A DNA stretch of 64,000 nt. It comes from Aequorivita sublithincola DSM 14238 (lineage in GTDB: Bacteria; Bacteroidota; Bacteroidia; Flavobacteriales; Flavobacteriaceae). Location of the stretch: contig NC_018013.1 in NCBI RefSeq assembly GCF_000265385.1, positions 1,515,001 to 1,579,000 on the forward strand. The letters are read 5' to 3'. The position numbers and the translations under genes were made by a program. Below are positions 57,619 to 64,000 of this stretch, one piece after another. Numbering within the stretch: the first letter of the stretch is position 1; every line of letters starts with the position of its first letter. The notes below the pieces were generated by a model. The model had not been told where the DNA came from. It made no database searches and saw nothing but the letters and a program-made list of their open reading frames with translations.

Positions 57619-57695
57619 ATAGGACGAAAGGACATAAGACATAGGACTGATTTTTTTGACGAAACCGTCTTATGTTCTAAGTAATTTAGTCTTAG
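57619..57695. repeat. Inverted pair of heptamer-like blocks between pnt genes
   Basis: Left arm 57619-57647: ATAGGAC, GAAAGGAC, ATAAGAC, ATAGGAC (7, 8, 7, 7 nt). Right arm 57667-57695, read on the other strand: CTAAGAC, TAAATTAC, TTAGAAC, ATAAGAC (again 7, 8, 7, 7). The arms have the same unit pattern and can pair over about 29 nt with mismatches. The cassette fills the 115-bp gap between the alpha-2 and beta genes. Confidence 0.75.
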
Positions 57696-57696
57696 T

Positions 57697-57993
57697 TCAT
57701 TTTTTAGGACTGAACATTTTGAGCATTCGTCCTGTAACAAAAAATCCTCCGGAAATATTTAGTGTACCGAGAAAAACGGCAATTCCGCCTAAAGCAAGAT
57801 TTAAATAATCGTCCTCTGGCACTCGGAGCATCACAATAACTGCTCCCACCAAGATAACACCGCTAATTGCGTTGGCGCCAGACATAAGCGGAGTATGCAG
57901 GATGGATGGAACATTGGCGATTACTTCAATGCCAATAAAGACACAGAAAATAACAAAATAAATTTCTTGAATGTGTAGGTTGATGAAATCCAT
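57697..57993 (-). CDS. NAD(P) transhydrogenase alpha subunit, part 2 (membrane)
   Basis: A 98-residue protein with three membrane helices (about 10-28, 40-58, 65-85) that corresponds to the C-terminal membrane domain of E. coli PntA, encoded as a separate gene. The sequence around SILHTPLMSGANAISGVILVGA matches this domain. It starts 3 nt after the part 1 stop. Split alpha subunits are usual in many bacteria. Confidence 0.92.
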   Translation of the reverse strand: MDFINLHIQEIYFVIFCVFIGIEVIANVPSILHTPLMSGANAISGVILVGAVIVMLRVPEDDYLNLALGGIAVFLGTLNISGGFFVTGRMLKMFSPKK

Positions 57994-57996
57994 AAT

Positions 57997-59133
57997 TTAG
58001 GCTGGTTGTAGGTTTTTGTTGAAATGTGGATGCGTCCATTCGCCTTCGTTCAATATTTGACTGCCGGTTAGTAATGGATCGTTGGTTTGGGTTTCCGCCT
58101 TTTGTTTGTATTTTAAAAAGGAAAAGAAATTATTCGAAAGCAATTTTGAAGCTGCTGCCGGAATTTCTGCAGAAAGACTTGAGTTTCCTAAAATAGTAAC
58201 TCCGTGATGTAATACAACTTCTTTGTTTTTTGAAAGTTCGCAGTTTCCACCTTGTTCCGCGGCGAGGTCAATAATAACGCTTCCGGGTTGCATTGCTTCA
58301 ACAGAGCGGGTTTCGATAAGCAAAGGTGCTTTTCTTCCAGGAATGTTTGCCGTACTTATTACGATATTTGAAGATTGAATATGATTATGAATCAATTCTT
58401 TTTGCTTTTTTTGATATTCTTCGCTTTGCTCTACGGCGTAGCCTCCAGCATTTGCGGATTCCGTATATCCTTCTACTTCTATAAAGGTTGCACCAAGGCT
58501 TCTAACTTCTTCACCCGCAGATTTACGCACGTCAAAAGCTTCCACCATTGCGCCCAAACGACGCGCAGTTGCTATAGCCTGAAGACCTGCAACACCTGCG
58601 CCTAAAACTAAAACTTTTACTGGAGTAAGCGTTCCTGCGGCGGTTGTAAACATTGGAAACACACCATCATAAATTTCGGAAGCTTTTATTACCGCTCTAT
58701 AACCTGCCAAAGAAGCCATAGATGAAAGTACATCCATAGATTGCGCTAAAGTGGTTCGAGGCAAAAGGTCTAAACTGTAAACGGTTGCGCCGTGTTTTTT
58801 GTAGATAGCGAGTTTAGTGTCATGAAAAAGAGGGTTGAAAATACCAATGAAACAACAACCTTGTTTAATTTCATCTTCATCGCTAAACGTGTGATTAATA
58901 GATACAATGGTATCTGAATTTTTAAAAATAAATTCCCGAGATTGGCTCGTAGCTCCTGCCTGAATATATTCTTCATCTTCAATTTGAAGCGTACTTCCTA
59001 GACCGGGCTCAAAAAGAATGTTGAGGTTTAATTCTCCTGCTAGACGTTTTACTTCTTTAGGCAACAAACAAACCCGCGGATCGTTTGGGGTTTTTAAGAT
59101 TCCAATGGTTTTTGGCTGTAGCTGTTCGCTCAT
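57997..59133 (-). CDS. NAD(P) transhydrogenase alpha subunit, part 1 (NAD-binding)
   Basis: Soluble domain I of the transhydrogenase, related to alanine dehydrogenase, 378 residues. Visible are the N-terminal KTPNDPRVCLLPKEV segment and the NAD-binding Rossmann motif VLVLGAGVAGLQAIATARRLGA near residue 170, followed by VEAFDVRKSAGEEVRSLGA and a C-terminal substrate-like region. It is first of the three pnt genes and 29 nt downstream of an unknown gene. Confidence 0.94.
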   Translation of the reverse strand: MSEQLQPKTIGILKTPNDPRVCLLPKEVKRLAGELNLNILFEPGLGSTLQIEDEEYIQAGATSQSREFIFKNSDTIVSINHTFSDEDEIKQGCCFIGIFNPLFHDTKLAIYKKHGATVYSLDLLPRTTLAQSMDVLSSMASLAGYRAVIKASEIYDGVFPMFTTAAGTLTPVKVLVLGAGVAGLQAIATARRLGAMVEAFDVRKSAGEEVRSLGATFIEVEGYTESANAGGYAVEQSEEYQKKQKELIHNHIQSSNIVISTANIPGRKAPLLIETRSVEAMQPGSVIIDLAAEQGGNCELSKNKEVVLHHGVTILGNSSLSAEIPAAASKLLSNNFFSFLKYKQKAETQTNDPLLTGSQILNEGEWTHPHFNKNLQPA

Positions 59134-59162
59134 AAATATTTTTTGAATTTTTTTCTACTTGC

Positions 59163-59543
59163 TTATTTCAGCAAAATATTGAAATATTCTTCTTTAACTT
59201 CTCGGTAGTCTGCTAAATGCCTCATATAAGCATTTCTGAATTTTTCATGCTCGGAGATAAAATACATATCACATTCCACGTCTTCACATTCTACAGCTTT
59301 TGGCAAGCCATCTTTATATTTTTCAAAATCTCTTAATTTTTCAGCATTTTTATCTTTTTCAGATATAAATTTTAAAAGAACAGGATGAGATTCTGAATTA
59401 ACGGTAAGTTCTGACTTTCCAAGATTTACCAAATTGGTTATTTCTTTTTCAATATAATTAAGGTGGTCAATCCAATTTTCCAGCTCTATATAATTATTTT
59501 TAAAAGTAATTGCTTCTTGAGAATCGTGATTATAAATTTGCAT
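59163..59543 (-). CDS. Unknown small cytoplasmic protein, helical
   Basis: A 126-residue Lys/Glu-rich protein, probably alpha-helical with coiled-coil tendency (residues 12-45 and 95-124). It has two Cys-containing positions in EDVECDMYF but no metal motif. I do not recognise a family. It is read between the GreA/Rnk-like gene's terminator and the pnt genes on the same strand, so it may head the pnt transcript. Confidence 0.6.
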   Translation of the reverse strand: MQIYNHDSQEAITFKNNYIELENWIDHLNYIEKEITNLVNLGKSELTVNSESHPVLLKFISEKDKNAEKLRDFEKYKDGLPKAVECEDVECDMYFISEHEKFRNAYMRHLADYREVKEEYFNILLK

Positions 59544-59568
59544 GCTATTTGTTTTAATGTTTCATTAA

Positions 59569-59610
59569 AAAAGACTTTAGACGAAAGTATTTCTTCAGCT
59601 AAAGTCTTTT
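59569..59610 (-). terminator. Terminator after the GreA/Rnk-like gene
   Basis: An 11-bp stem AAAAGACTTTA/TAAAGTCTTTT with a 20-nt loop, 5 nt beyond the stop at 59616. A- and T-runs flank it. Confidence 0.85.
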
Positions 59611-59615
59611 ATTTT

Positions 59616-60032
59616 CTATAATAGAACGTCTATGTCTATCGGTTTTTCTGCTTGCTTTACGCTTGTTATTTGCAGTTCCTTGGCTCCGTTTGGAAAATTC
59701 CAGATTACTGAATCTTCCTCGGCATAGCCCATAACTGCAGAGCCCATCGGCGCCAAAATGGAAATCTTGTTTGCCGCAATATCGCGCTCAGTTGGAATTA
59801 CCAATTGAAATTCTGTCTCCCAAGTTCCTGATTTTACCGTAACAATACTGTTGAATCGGATTACGTCTGTAGGCATTTCATCATGATCACAAATACGTGC
59901 GGTGGTCATCTCGGCACTTAGTTTTTTTAAGGAATCTTTCGTGTTTTCGTCTTTATAATAGCCGGAAACATTCAAAAGACGTTTCAAAAAAACGTATTCT
60001 TTTTTTTCCAATATCAAATTTCCATATTTCAT
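59616..60032 (-). CDS. GreA/GreB C-terminal domain protein (Rnk-like)
   Basis: A 138-residue protein with a short helical N-terminal part and the FKBP-like C-terminal domain of GreA/GreB (about residues 58-130: IVTVKS to QLVIPTERD, then SILAPMGSAVMGYAEEDSVIW). It lacks the long GreA coiled coil, so it resembles Rnk-type proteins that bind RNA polymerase without transcript-cleavage activity. It is single, between an inverted repeat upstream and a terminator downstream. Confidence 0.85.
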   Translation of the reverse strand: MKYGNLILEKKEYVFLKRLLNVSGYYKDENTKDSLKKLSAEMTTARICDHDEMPTDVIRFNSIVTVKSGTWETEFQLVIPTERDIAANKISILAPMGSAVMGYAEEDSVIWNFPNGAKELQITSVKQAEKPIDIDVLL

Positions 60033-60056
60033 CTCGTCGTATATTTTTCAATGTAA

Positions 60057-60113
60057 AATGGGACATCTTCAGGAATTGATATTCGTTTCCCGAAAAATAA
60101 AAGATGTCCCATT
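60057..60113. repeat. 13-bp inverted repeat after the glutamate dehydrogenase gene
   Basis: AATGGGACATCTT (60057-60069) and AAGATGTCCCATT (60101-60113) are perfectly complementary with a 31-nt loop holding a small TTCG/CGAA stem. It may terminate the dehydrogenase message or be a regulator site before the Rnk-like gene. There is no U-run on the minus strand. Confidence 0.7.
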
Positions 60114-60125
60114 CACAATTTTTTA

Positions 60126-61421
60126 TTATGGGAAAATTCCTCTTAAAATGTATGCCTTTTCAATTCGCGCTATTGCGATACTGAAAGCAGCGGTACGCAT
60201 ATCGATATTGTTTTCTTCGGAATATGCAGTAACTTTTTTGAAGGTAGTGCGAAGTTTTTTCTCCAGCTTCTCCAAGATTTCGTCCATTTGCCAAAGTTCT
60301 CCGTTACGGTTTTGAAGCCATTCAAAATAACTTCCTATAACCCCTCCAGAATTACACATAATGTCTGGAATTATGGTGATGCCGCGTTCTATCAATATTT
60401 TTTCGCCTTCAACGTCTGTTGGGCCGTTGGCTCCTTCAGCAATTAAAGATGCTTTTATTGACCTTGCATTATCTTTAGTAATCTGGTTGCCCAATGCTGC
60501 TGGTATGCAGATGTCGCAATCTAAGGCGAAGAAATCTTTACCTTCCATTGCAGAAGCTTCTGGGAAACCTACAATGCTGCCATTATTGGCTTTTCCGTAG
60601 TTGAAAAGATCCTCAACAGTAATTCCTTTTTGGTTTTGAACACTTCCGAAGGCATCTTGAACACCTACTAAAAGTGCACCTTCATTTTCAAGAAAATGTG
60701 CAGCCCAATAGCCTACATTTCCAAAACCTTGAACGATGAATTTTTTACCTTTTAAAGTTTCGTTGTTCTTTTCCGACCAAAATTTGATGGTTAAATATAC
60801 GCCGTAACCAGTAGCGCGATCGCGACCTTCCAAACCACCGCTACCTACTGGTTTTCCTGTAACTACGTGCTGGTTTTTAGAACGTTCGCTGGTACTTTTA
60901 GTACTCATATAAGTATCCGCAATCCAAGCCATTGTTTGGTCGTTGGTGTTTACGTCTGGTGCAGGAATGTCATGTTCTGGACCAATGTTTTCACCCAAAG
61001 CATATGTGAATCTACGCGTAATACGCTCCAATTCACCTTTTGAATATATTGAAGGATCAATCTGGATTCCTCCTTTTGCACCACCGTAAGGCAAACCTGC
61101 CAAAGAAGTTTTCCAAGTCATCCACATAGCCAAAGCGCGAGCTGCATCAATATCTACCGTTGGGTGATAGCGAAGACCACCTTTGTATGGTCCAAGTGCA
61201 TTGTTATGCTGCACACGGTAGCCTGTGAATACTTCTACCTCGCCATTGTCCATCCGCACTGGAAAGTGAATGATGATTTCGGTGTTAGTGATGCTAAGAA
61301 TTTTGCGAACGTTTGGATTCAGATCTATTTTATCTGCAGCGCTGTTGAATTGTTCCAACACGTTGTCCAACATTCCTCTTTTTAATGGTTTGGGTTTTTC
61401 CACTGTTTGTTCGTTTGTCAT
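60126..61421 (-). CDS. Glutamate dehydrogenase (hexameric, RocG/GudB-like)
   Basis: Interconverts glutamate with 2-oxoglutarate and ammonia. The 431-residue length and motifs GPYKGGLRYHP, KTSLAGLPYGGAKGGI (catalytic Lys) and the Rossmann GFGNVG near residue 240 place it in the small hexameric class with RocG/GudB. These are mostly NAD-linked and catabolic. Coenzyme choice is inferred, not proven. No housekeeping -7 box is seen upstream. Instead a sigma-54-type promoter lies 130 nt before the start, and the adjacent upstream genes encode an NtrC-type activator and its kinase. Confidence 0.93.
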   Translation of the reverse strand: MTNEQTVEKPKPLKRGMLDNVLEQFNSAADKIDLNPNVRKILSITNTEIIIHFPVRMDNGEVEVFTGYRVQHNNALGPYKGGLRYHPTVDIDAARALAMWMTWKTSLAGLPYGGAKGGIQIDPSIYSKGELERITRRFTYALGENIGPEHDIPAPDVNTNDQTMAWIADTYMSTKSTSERSKNQHVVTGKPVGSGGLEGRDRATGYGVYLTIKFWSEKNNETLKGKKFIVQGFGNVGYWAAHFLENEGALLVGVQDAFGSVQNQKGITVEDLFNYGKANNGSIVGFPEASAMEGKDFFALDCDICIPAALGNQITKDNARSIKASLIAEGANGPTDVEGEKILIERGITIIPDIMCNSGGVIGSYFEWLQNRNGELWQMDEILEKLEKKLRTTFKKVTAYSEENNIDMRTAAFSIAIARIEKAYILRGIFP

Positions 61422-61550
61422 TTTATTATTATTTAATTGTTGCCATTTCTGGCTTACTAGTTTTTATTTTCAACAATGTTCTCTGGTTTGGTGCTAATAT
61501 TCTCAAAAAACACTTTAAAACCGTGTTACTTATTGTTTGCCATTGCTATT

Positions 61551-61566
61551 GGCAATGTGTGTGCCA
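61551..61566 (-). promoter_or_regulatory. Candidate sigma-54 promoter for the glutamate dehydrogenase gene
   Basis: On the minus strand, TGGCAC (61566-61561), 5 nt, then TTGCC (61555-61551). The invariant GG and GC are separated by exactly 10 nt, as sigma-54 requires; only the last base differs from the TTGCW consensus. The predicted start is near 61540, giving a leader of about 119 nt. Confidence 0.65.
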
Positions 61567-61651
61567 TCAAATCTAATTGTCATTGAATTATGATTAAGGG
61601 GCTATAAAGCAATACGTTAAGTAATTTTAAGTAAATTTCTATTCTGAAGTT

Positions 61652-61684
61652 ATTGGGGAAAAATTCCAGCATTGGGGAAAAATT
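61652..61684. promoter_or_regulatory. Two 14-bp direct repeats, candidate activator sites
   Basis: ATTGGGGAAAAATT occurs identically at 61652-61665 and 61671-61684, 19 bp apart start to start, close to two helical turns. They lie about 112 to 144 bp upstream of the predicted sigma-54 start, the normal distance for enhancer sites of NtrC-type activators. Confidence 0.55.
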
Positions 61685-61714
61685 ACTCACCTAGATTTAA
61701 ATTTCAAAAATAAA

Positions 61715-61772
61715 AAACCAAATTCCAGAGTCGGAATTTGGAGTTTGGTTTTTGGAATTTGACATTTGGTGC
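61715..61772. repeat. Heptanucleotide block downstream of the NtrC-type gene
   Basis: Six consecutive 7-nt units at 61731-61772: TCGGAAT, TTGGAGT, TTGGTTT, TTGGAAT, TTGACAT, TTGGTGC. A shorter inverted arm at 61715-61728 reads CTGGAAT, TTGGTTT on the other strand. With the sites above it fills the 361-bp gap between the dehydrogenase gene and the regulator gene; no coding sequence is seen there. Confidence 0.8.
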
Positions 61773-61782
61773 TTTAGAAAAT

Positions 61783-63102
61783 TTATTCCTTAATTTTCCC
61801 TCGCAAGGTTTTTCTATCGATATTAAGTATTTCTGCGGCTTTGGTTTGGTTATTTCCAGTCGCAGCCAATACTTTTTCAACATACTTTTTCTCCATTTCC
61901 TTTAAGGAAAGTAGTTCGTTATCCTCTGGAAAATCTATTTGATATTTTAAGGTTTCAGGTAAATCTTTTACACCGATAGTGCGGTCGCACATAATCACGG
62001 CGCGCTGAATCACGTTTTCCAACTCGCGAATATTACCAGGCCAATCATATCTTTGTATTAGCGTTTTGGCTTCATTGTCTACCGAAATGTATCGGTCCTT
62101 ATATTCATTGCCGTATTTAAAAAGAAATTTATCTGCCAATAGCGGAATGTCTTCCTTGCGTACCCGTAGTGGTGGAACGGCGATTTCCACAACAGTTAAA
62201 CGATAAAATAAGTCTTCGCGAAAGATTTCCTTGGCAATCATTTCTCTGAGATTGCTATTGGTTGCTGCTATTACGCGAACATCAATTTTTTCAGTTTTTC
62301 GCTCTCCAACTTTCATCACTTCTTTTTCTTGAAGCACGCGTAAAAGTCGTGCTTGTACTGAAAGTGGCGCGTTGCCTATTTCGTCTAAAAAAATGGTACC
62401 TCCGTTTGCAGCCTGAAAAAATCCATCTCGATTATCATTTGCTCCCGTAAAAGCACCTTTCACATAACCGAAAAGTTCCGATTCTAAAAGATTTTCAGGA
62501 ATTCCACCACAATTCACCGCAATAAAAGGAGCGTGTGAAAATTTGCCATTGTAATGTATGGAACGTGCAACGAGTTCTTTACCAGTACCGCTTTCTCCAC
62601 TAATGAAAATTGTTGCTTTATTGTCCTTTACGCGTTCAATTATTTGGGTTACGTTTTTGATGGCTTCACTTTCGCCAATTATTTCGTCGTATTTTTTTAC
62701 TTCTAAAGTTTCTGTCGTATTTTTTTGCTTTGTTTTTGTAGAAAGTGATTTTAGAACACCTTGTTTCAATTCTTCTTTTGTGAAAGGTTTTACCAAATAA
62801 TCTACCGCGCCAGATTTTATTGCGGAAAGCGCATTTTGTATTGAAGGATAACCCGTAACAACCAGTTTTGGCATATTTGGGTAATGTTCCGAAGCAAATT
62901 GAATGAGCTGAAAACCATCTACTTCGGGCATATTTAAGTCCGTAATCAGTAAATCAATTTCTGTATCGCGTAAAATGGCGACTGCTTCTTTTACCGAAAC
63001 TGCTTTATATGAATGGTAGTCAAGCGAATGTAAATGCCGCTGAATCAATTCCAGGATATTGATGTCGTCATCTACTATCAGTATGTTTTCTTTTTGAAGC
63101 AT
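61783..63102 (-). CDS. NtrC-family sigma-54-dependent response regulator
   Basis: Phosphorylation-controlled activator of sigma-54 promoters, 439 residues starting at 63102 (MLQKENILIVDDD; 21 further residues upstream would run into the kinase gene). The receiver domain has DDD near the start, the phosphorylated Asp in LLITDLNMP near residue 53 and LVKPF. The AAA+ domain has Walker A GESGTGKE near residue 160, the sigma-54 contact loop GAFTGA near residue 213, and the arginine-finger region. The Fis-type helix-turn-helix (NQTKAAEILNIDRKTLRGKI) ends it. It lies 7 nt after its kinase gene. Its likely target is the adjacent dehydrogenase gene. Confidence 0.95.
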   Translation of the reverse strand: MLQKENILIVDDDINILELIQRHLHSLDYHSYKAVSVKEAVAILRDTEIDLLITDLNMPEVDGFQLIQFASEHYPNMPKLVVTGYPSIQNALSAIKSGAVDYLVKPFTKEELKQGVLKSLSTKTKQKNTTETLEVKKYDEIIGESEAIKNVTQIIERVKDNKATIFISGESGTGKELVARSIHYNGKFSHAPFIAVNCGGIPENLLESELFGYVKGAFTGANDNRDGFFQAANGGTIFLDEIGNAPLSVQARLLRVLQEKEVMKVGERKTEKIDVRVIAATNSNLREMIAKEIFREDLFYRLTVVEIAVPPLRVRKEDIPLLADKFLFKYGNEYKDRYISVDNEAKTLIQRYDWPGNIRELENVIQRAVIMCDRTIGVKDLPETLKYQIDFPEDNELLSLKEMEKKYVEKVLAATGNNQTKAAEILNIDRKTLRGKIKE

Positions 63103-63109
63103 CAAAAGT

Positions 63110-64000
63110 TTATTGTTTTGGAAAAGTAATAATAAAAACGGCACCTGTGGGATTGTTGGCCACATAATCTATGGTGCCGCGATGACTGCGAATAATTCCG
63201 TGAACCACGCTAAGCCCAAGTCCAGAGCCATCGCCAACGCTTTTTGTGGTGAAAAATGGTTGAAATATTTTCTGAACATTTTCCGCAGATACTCCTGGAC
63301 CTTCGTCTGAAATTTTAATTACAATTGTTTTCTTTGTTTCCTCCAAGGTTATTGTAATCAGTCCATCTTTCGGAGAAAAATAGATTGCGTTTAGCACCAA
63401 ATTAAAAATAACTTGCGTTATTTGGATGGTGTCTGCCTTCAATAAAACCTCATCTTTTGGTAAATTGATTTTGTACTTTAATTCGTTCTTTTTAAAAGTG
63501 GGGTCCAGCAGATTCATTGCTTCATTTATAACTGGAACTATATTCGATTCACCCAAATTTTGAGGCATTTCGCAGGCAAAGAACATTAATTTTTTTACCA
63601 CTTCGCGGGAGAAAATAGCGCTGTTTATAATCTTATCAAGATCTTTCTCTGTTTGGGGGTTGTGCGGTTCTTTACTTTTTAGAAGTTCCGCGAACCCTAG
63701 AATATTTGCTAAAGGGGTGTTGAGTTCGTGGGCTATGCCTGCGGTAATTTCGCCCAAAATACTTAAGCGATCTGCATGCTCCATTTTCCGTTTTATGACC
63801 GCCTCATTTTCACGTAAAGAAACGCGTTCCAGCAAATCACCTACATTGATAGCCACGTTTTGCAGCAGTTGTTTTTCTTCTTTTAAAAAATCCTTTTTCA
63901 CATATTTATCCGCAGGATAGTGAATTTTAATAAACCCTTTTGGCTGATTAAAAACGTTGATTTTACATTCAATAAAAACCGTTTTACTAGGCAACGCGGA
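63110..64000 (-). CDS. Sensor histidine kinase (NtrB-like), cut by the window end
   Basis: Partner of the NtrC-type regulator. The frame stays open to the window edge, so the N-terminal sensor region is missing. The visible part has the end of a sensor domain (possibly GAF-like: FIKIHYPADKY), a coiled coil, and the HisKA segment with the phosphorylated His in GIAHELNTPLANI. An HATPase domain follows with N-box (FNLVLNAIYFS), G1 (ISDEGPGVSAE) and G2 (GDGSGLGLSVV). No membrane helix is visible in this portion. A TTG at 63994 is not a believable start. The signal cannot be inferred. Confidence 0.92.
   Translation of the reverse strand, partial: SALPSKTVFIECKINVFNQPKGFIKIHYPADKYVKKDFLKEEKQLLQNVAINVGDLLERVSLRENEAVIKRKMEHADRLSILGEITAGIAHELNTPLANILGFAELLKSKEPHNPQTEKDLDKIINSAIFSREVVKKLMFFACEMPQNLGESNIVPVINEAMNLLDPTFKKNELKYKINLPKDEVLLKADTIQITQVIFNLVLNAIYFSPKDGLITITLEETKKTIVIKISDEGPGVSAENVQKIFQPFFTTKSVGDGSGLGLSVVHGIIRSHRGTIDYVANNPTGAVFIITFPKQ

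Noticed and set aside
61551..61566. The sigma-54 element read on the plus strand (GG-N10-GC is partly symmetric)
   Set aside because: The plus-strand version has a poorer -12 box and no gene follows in that direction.

Overview
The window is a stretch of chromosome from a member of the Flavobacteriia (Bacteroidota), probably a marine or soil Flavobacteriaceae. The evidence is an AT-rich genome, promoters of the Bacteroidota type (TAnnTTTG), four proteins with C-terminal type IX secretion (T9SS) sorting domains, split alpha subunits of a proton-translocating transhydrogenase, a cytochrome-b type succinate dehydrogenase and an ExbB/ExbD/ExbD cluster. I see no phage, plasmid, insertion sequence, integron or CRISPR array. 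It is mostly core metabolism, with a few surface-protein and regulatory loci between.

Layout. 1-8.1 kb: 5'-truncated leuS, a membrane zinc peptidase, a T9SS cargo protein with a thioredoxin-like N-terminus, a saccharopine-dehydrogenase-like protein, a DUF423 protein and pckA. 8.2-11.6 kb: a small membrane protein, aspS, and a leucine-rich-repeat surface protein whose T9SS tail is broken. 11.7-18.5 kb: a TetR-controlled RND efflux operon (tetR, tolC-like, membrane-fusion lipoprotein, RND pump) with a palindromic operator lying in its promoter. 18.5-24.4 kb: polyprenyl diphosphate synthase, a beta-barrel protein, and sucA and sucB. 24.4-29.8 kb: a TPR histidine kinase with a LuxR-type regulator, a retropepsin-like protease, TatD and asparaginase. 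30-35.6 kb: tRNA-Ser(GGA), exbB, a four-helix membrane protein, two exbD genes, an outer-membrane barrel, a PAP2-like membrane protein and rpoN. 35.8-43 kb: asnS, an MMPL/RND exporter, an orphan Imm53 immunity protein, a broken DUF5686 barrel gene, frr and pyrH. 43-56 kb: a secreted M23 peptidase, sdhCAB, a VPS10/BNR protein, a beta-lactamase-fold hydrolase, an unknown gene and an FG-GAP protein. 56-64 kb: the transhydrogenase genes, an unknown gene, a GreA/Rnk-like gene, glutamate dehydrogenase, and an NtrC-type regulator with its kinase (cut by the window end).

Two things stand out. First, a good sigma-54 promoter match lies upstream of the glutamate dehydrogenase gene. Two direct repeats sit about 110-145 bp further upstream, next to the gene for a sigma-54 activator, and rpoN is in the same window. 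This predicts a local regulatory circuit. Second, many intergenic regions, and two sites inside leuS, carry short blocks of roughly four 7-nt units, often as inverted pairs that could form hairpins. The unit sequence differs from locus to locus but the architecture is the same. Two surface-protein genes (LRR and DUF5686) are disrupted, each explainable by small recent mutations.
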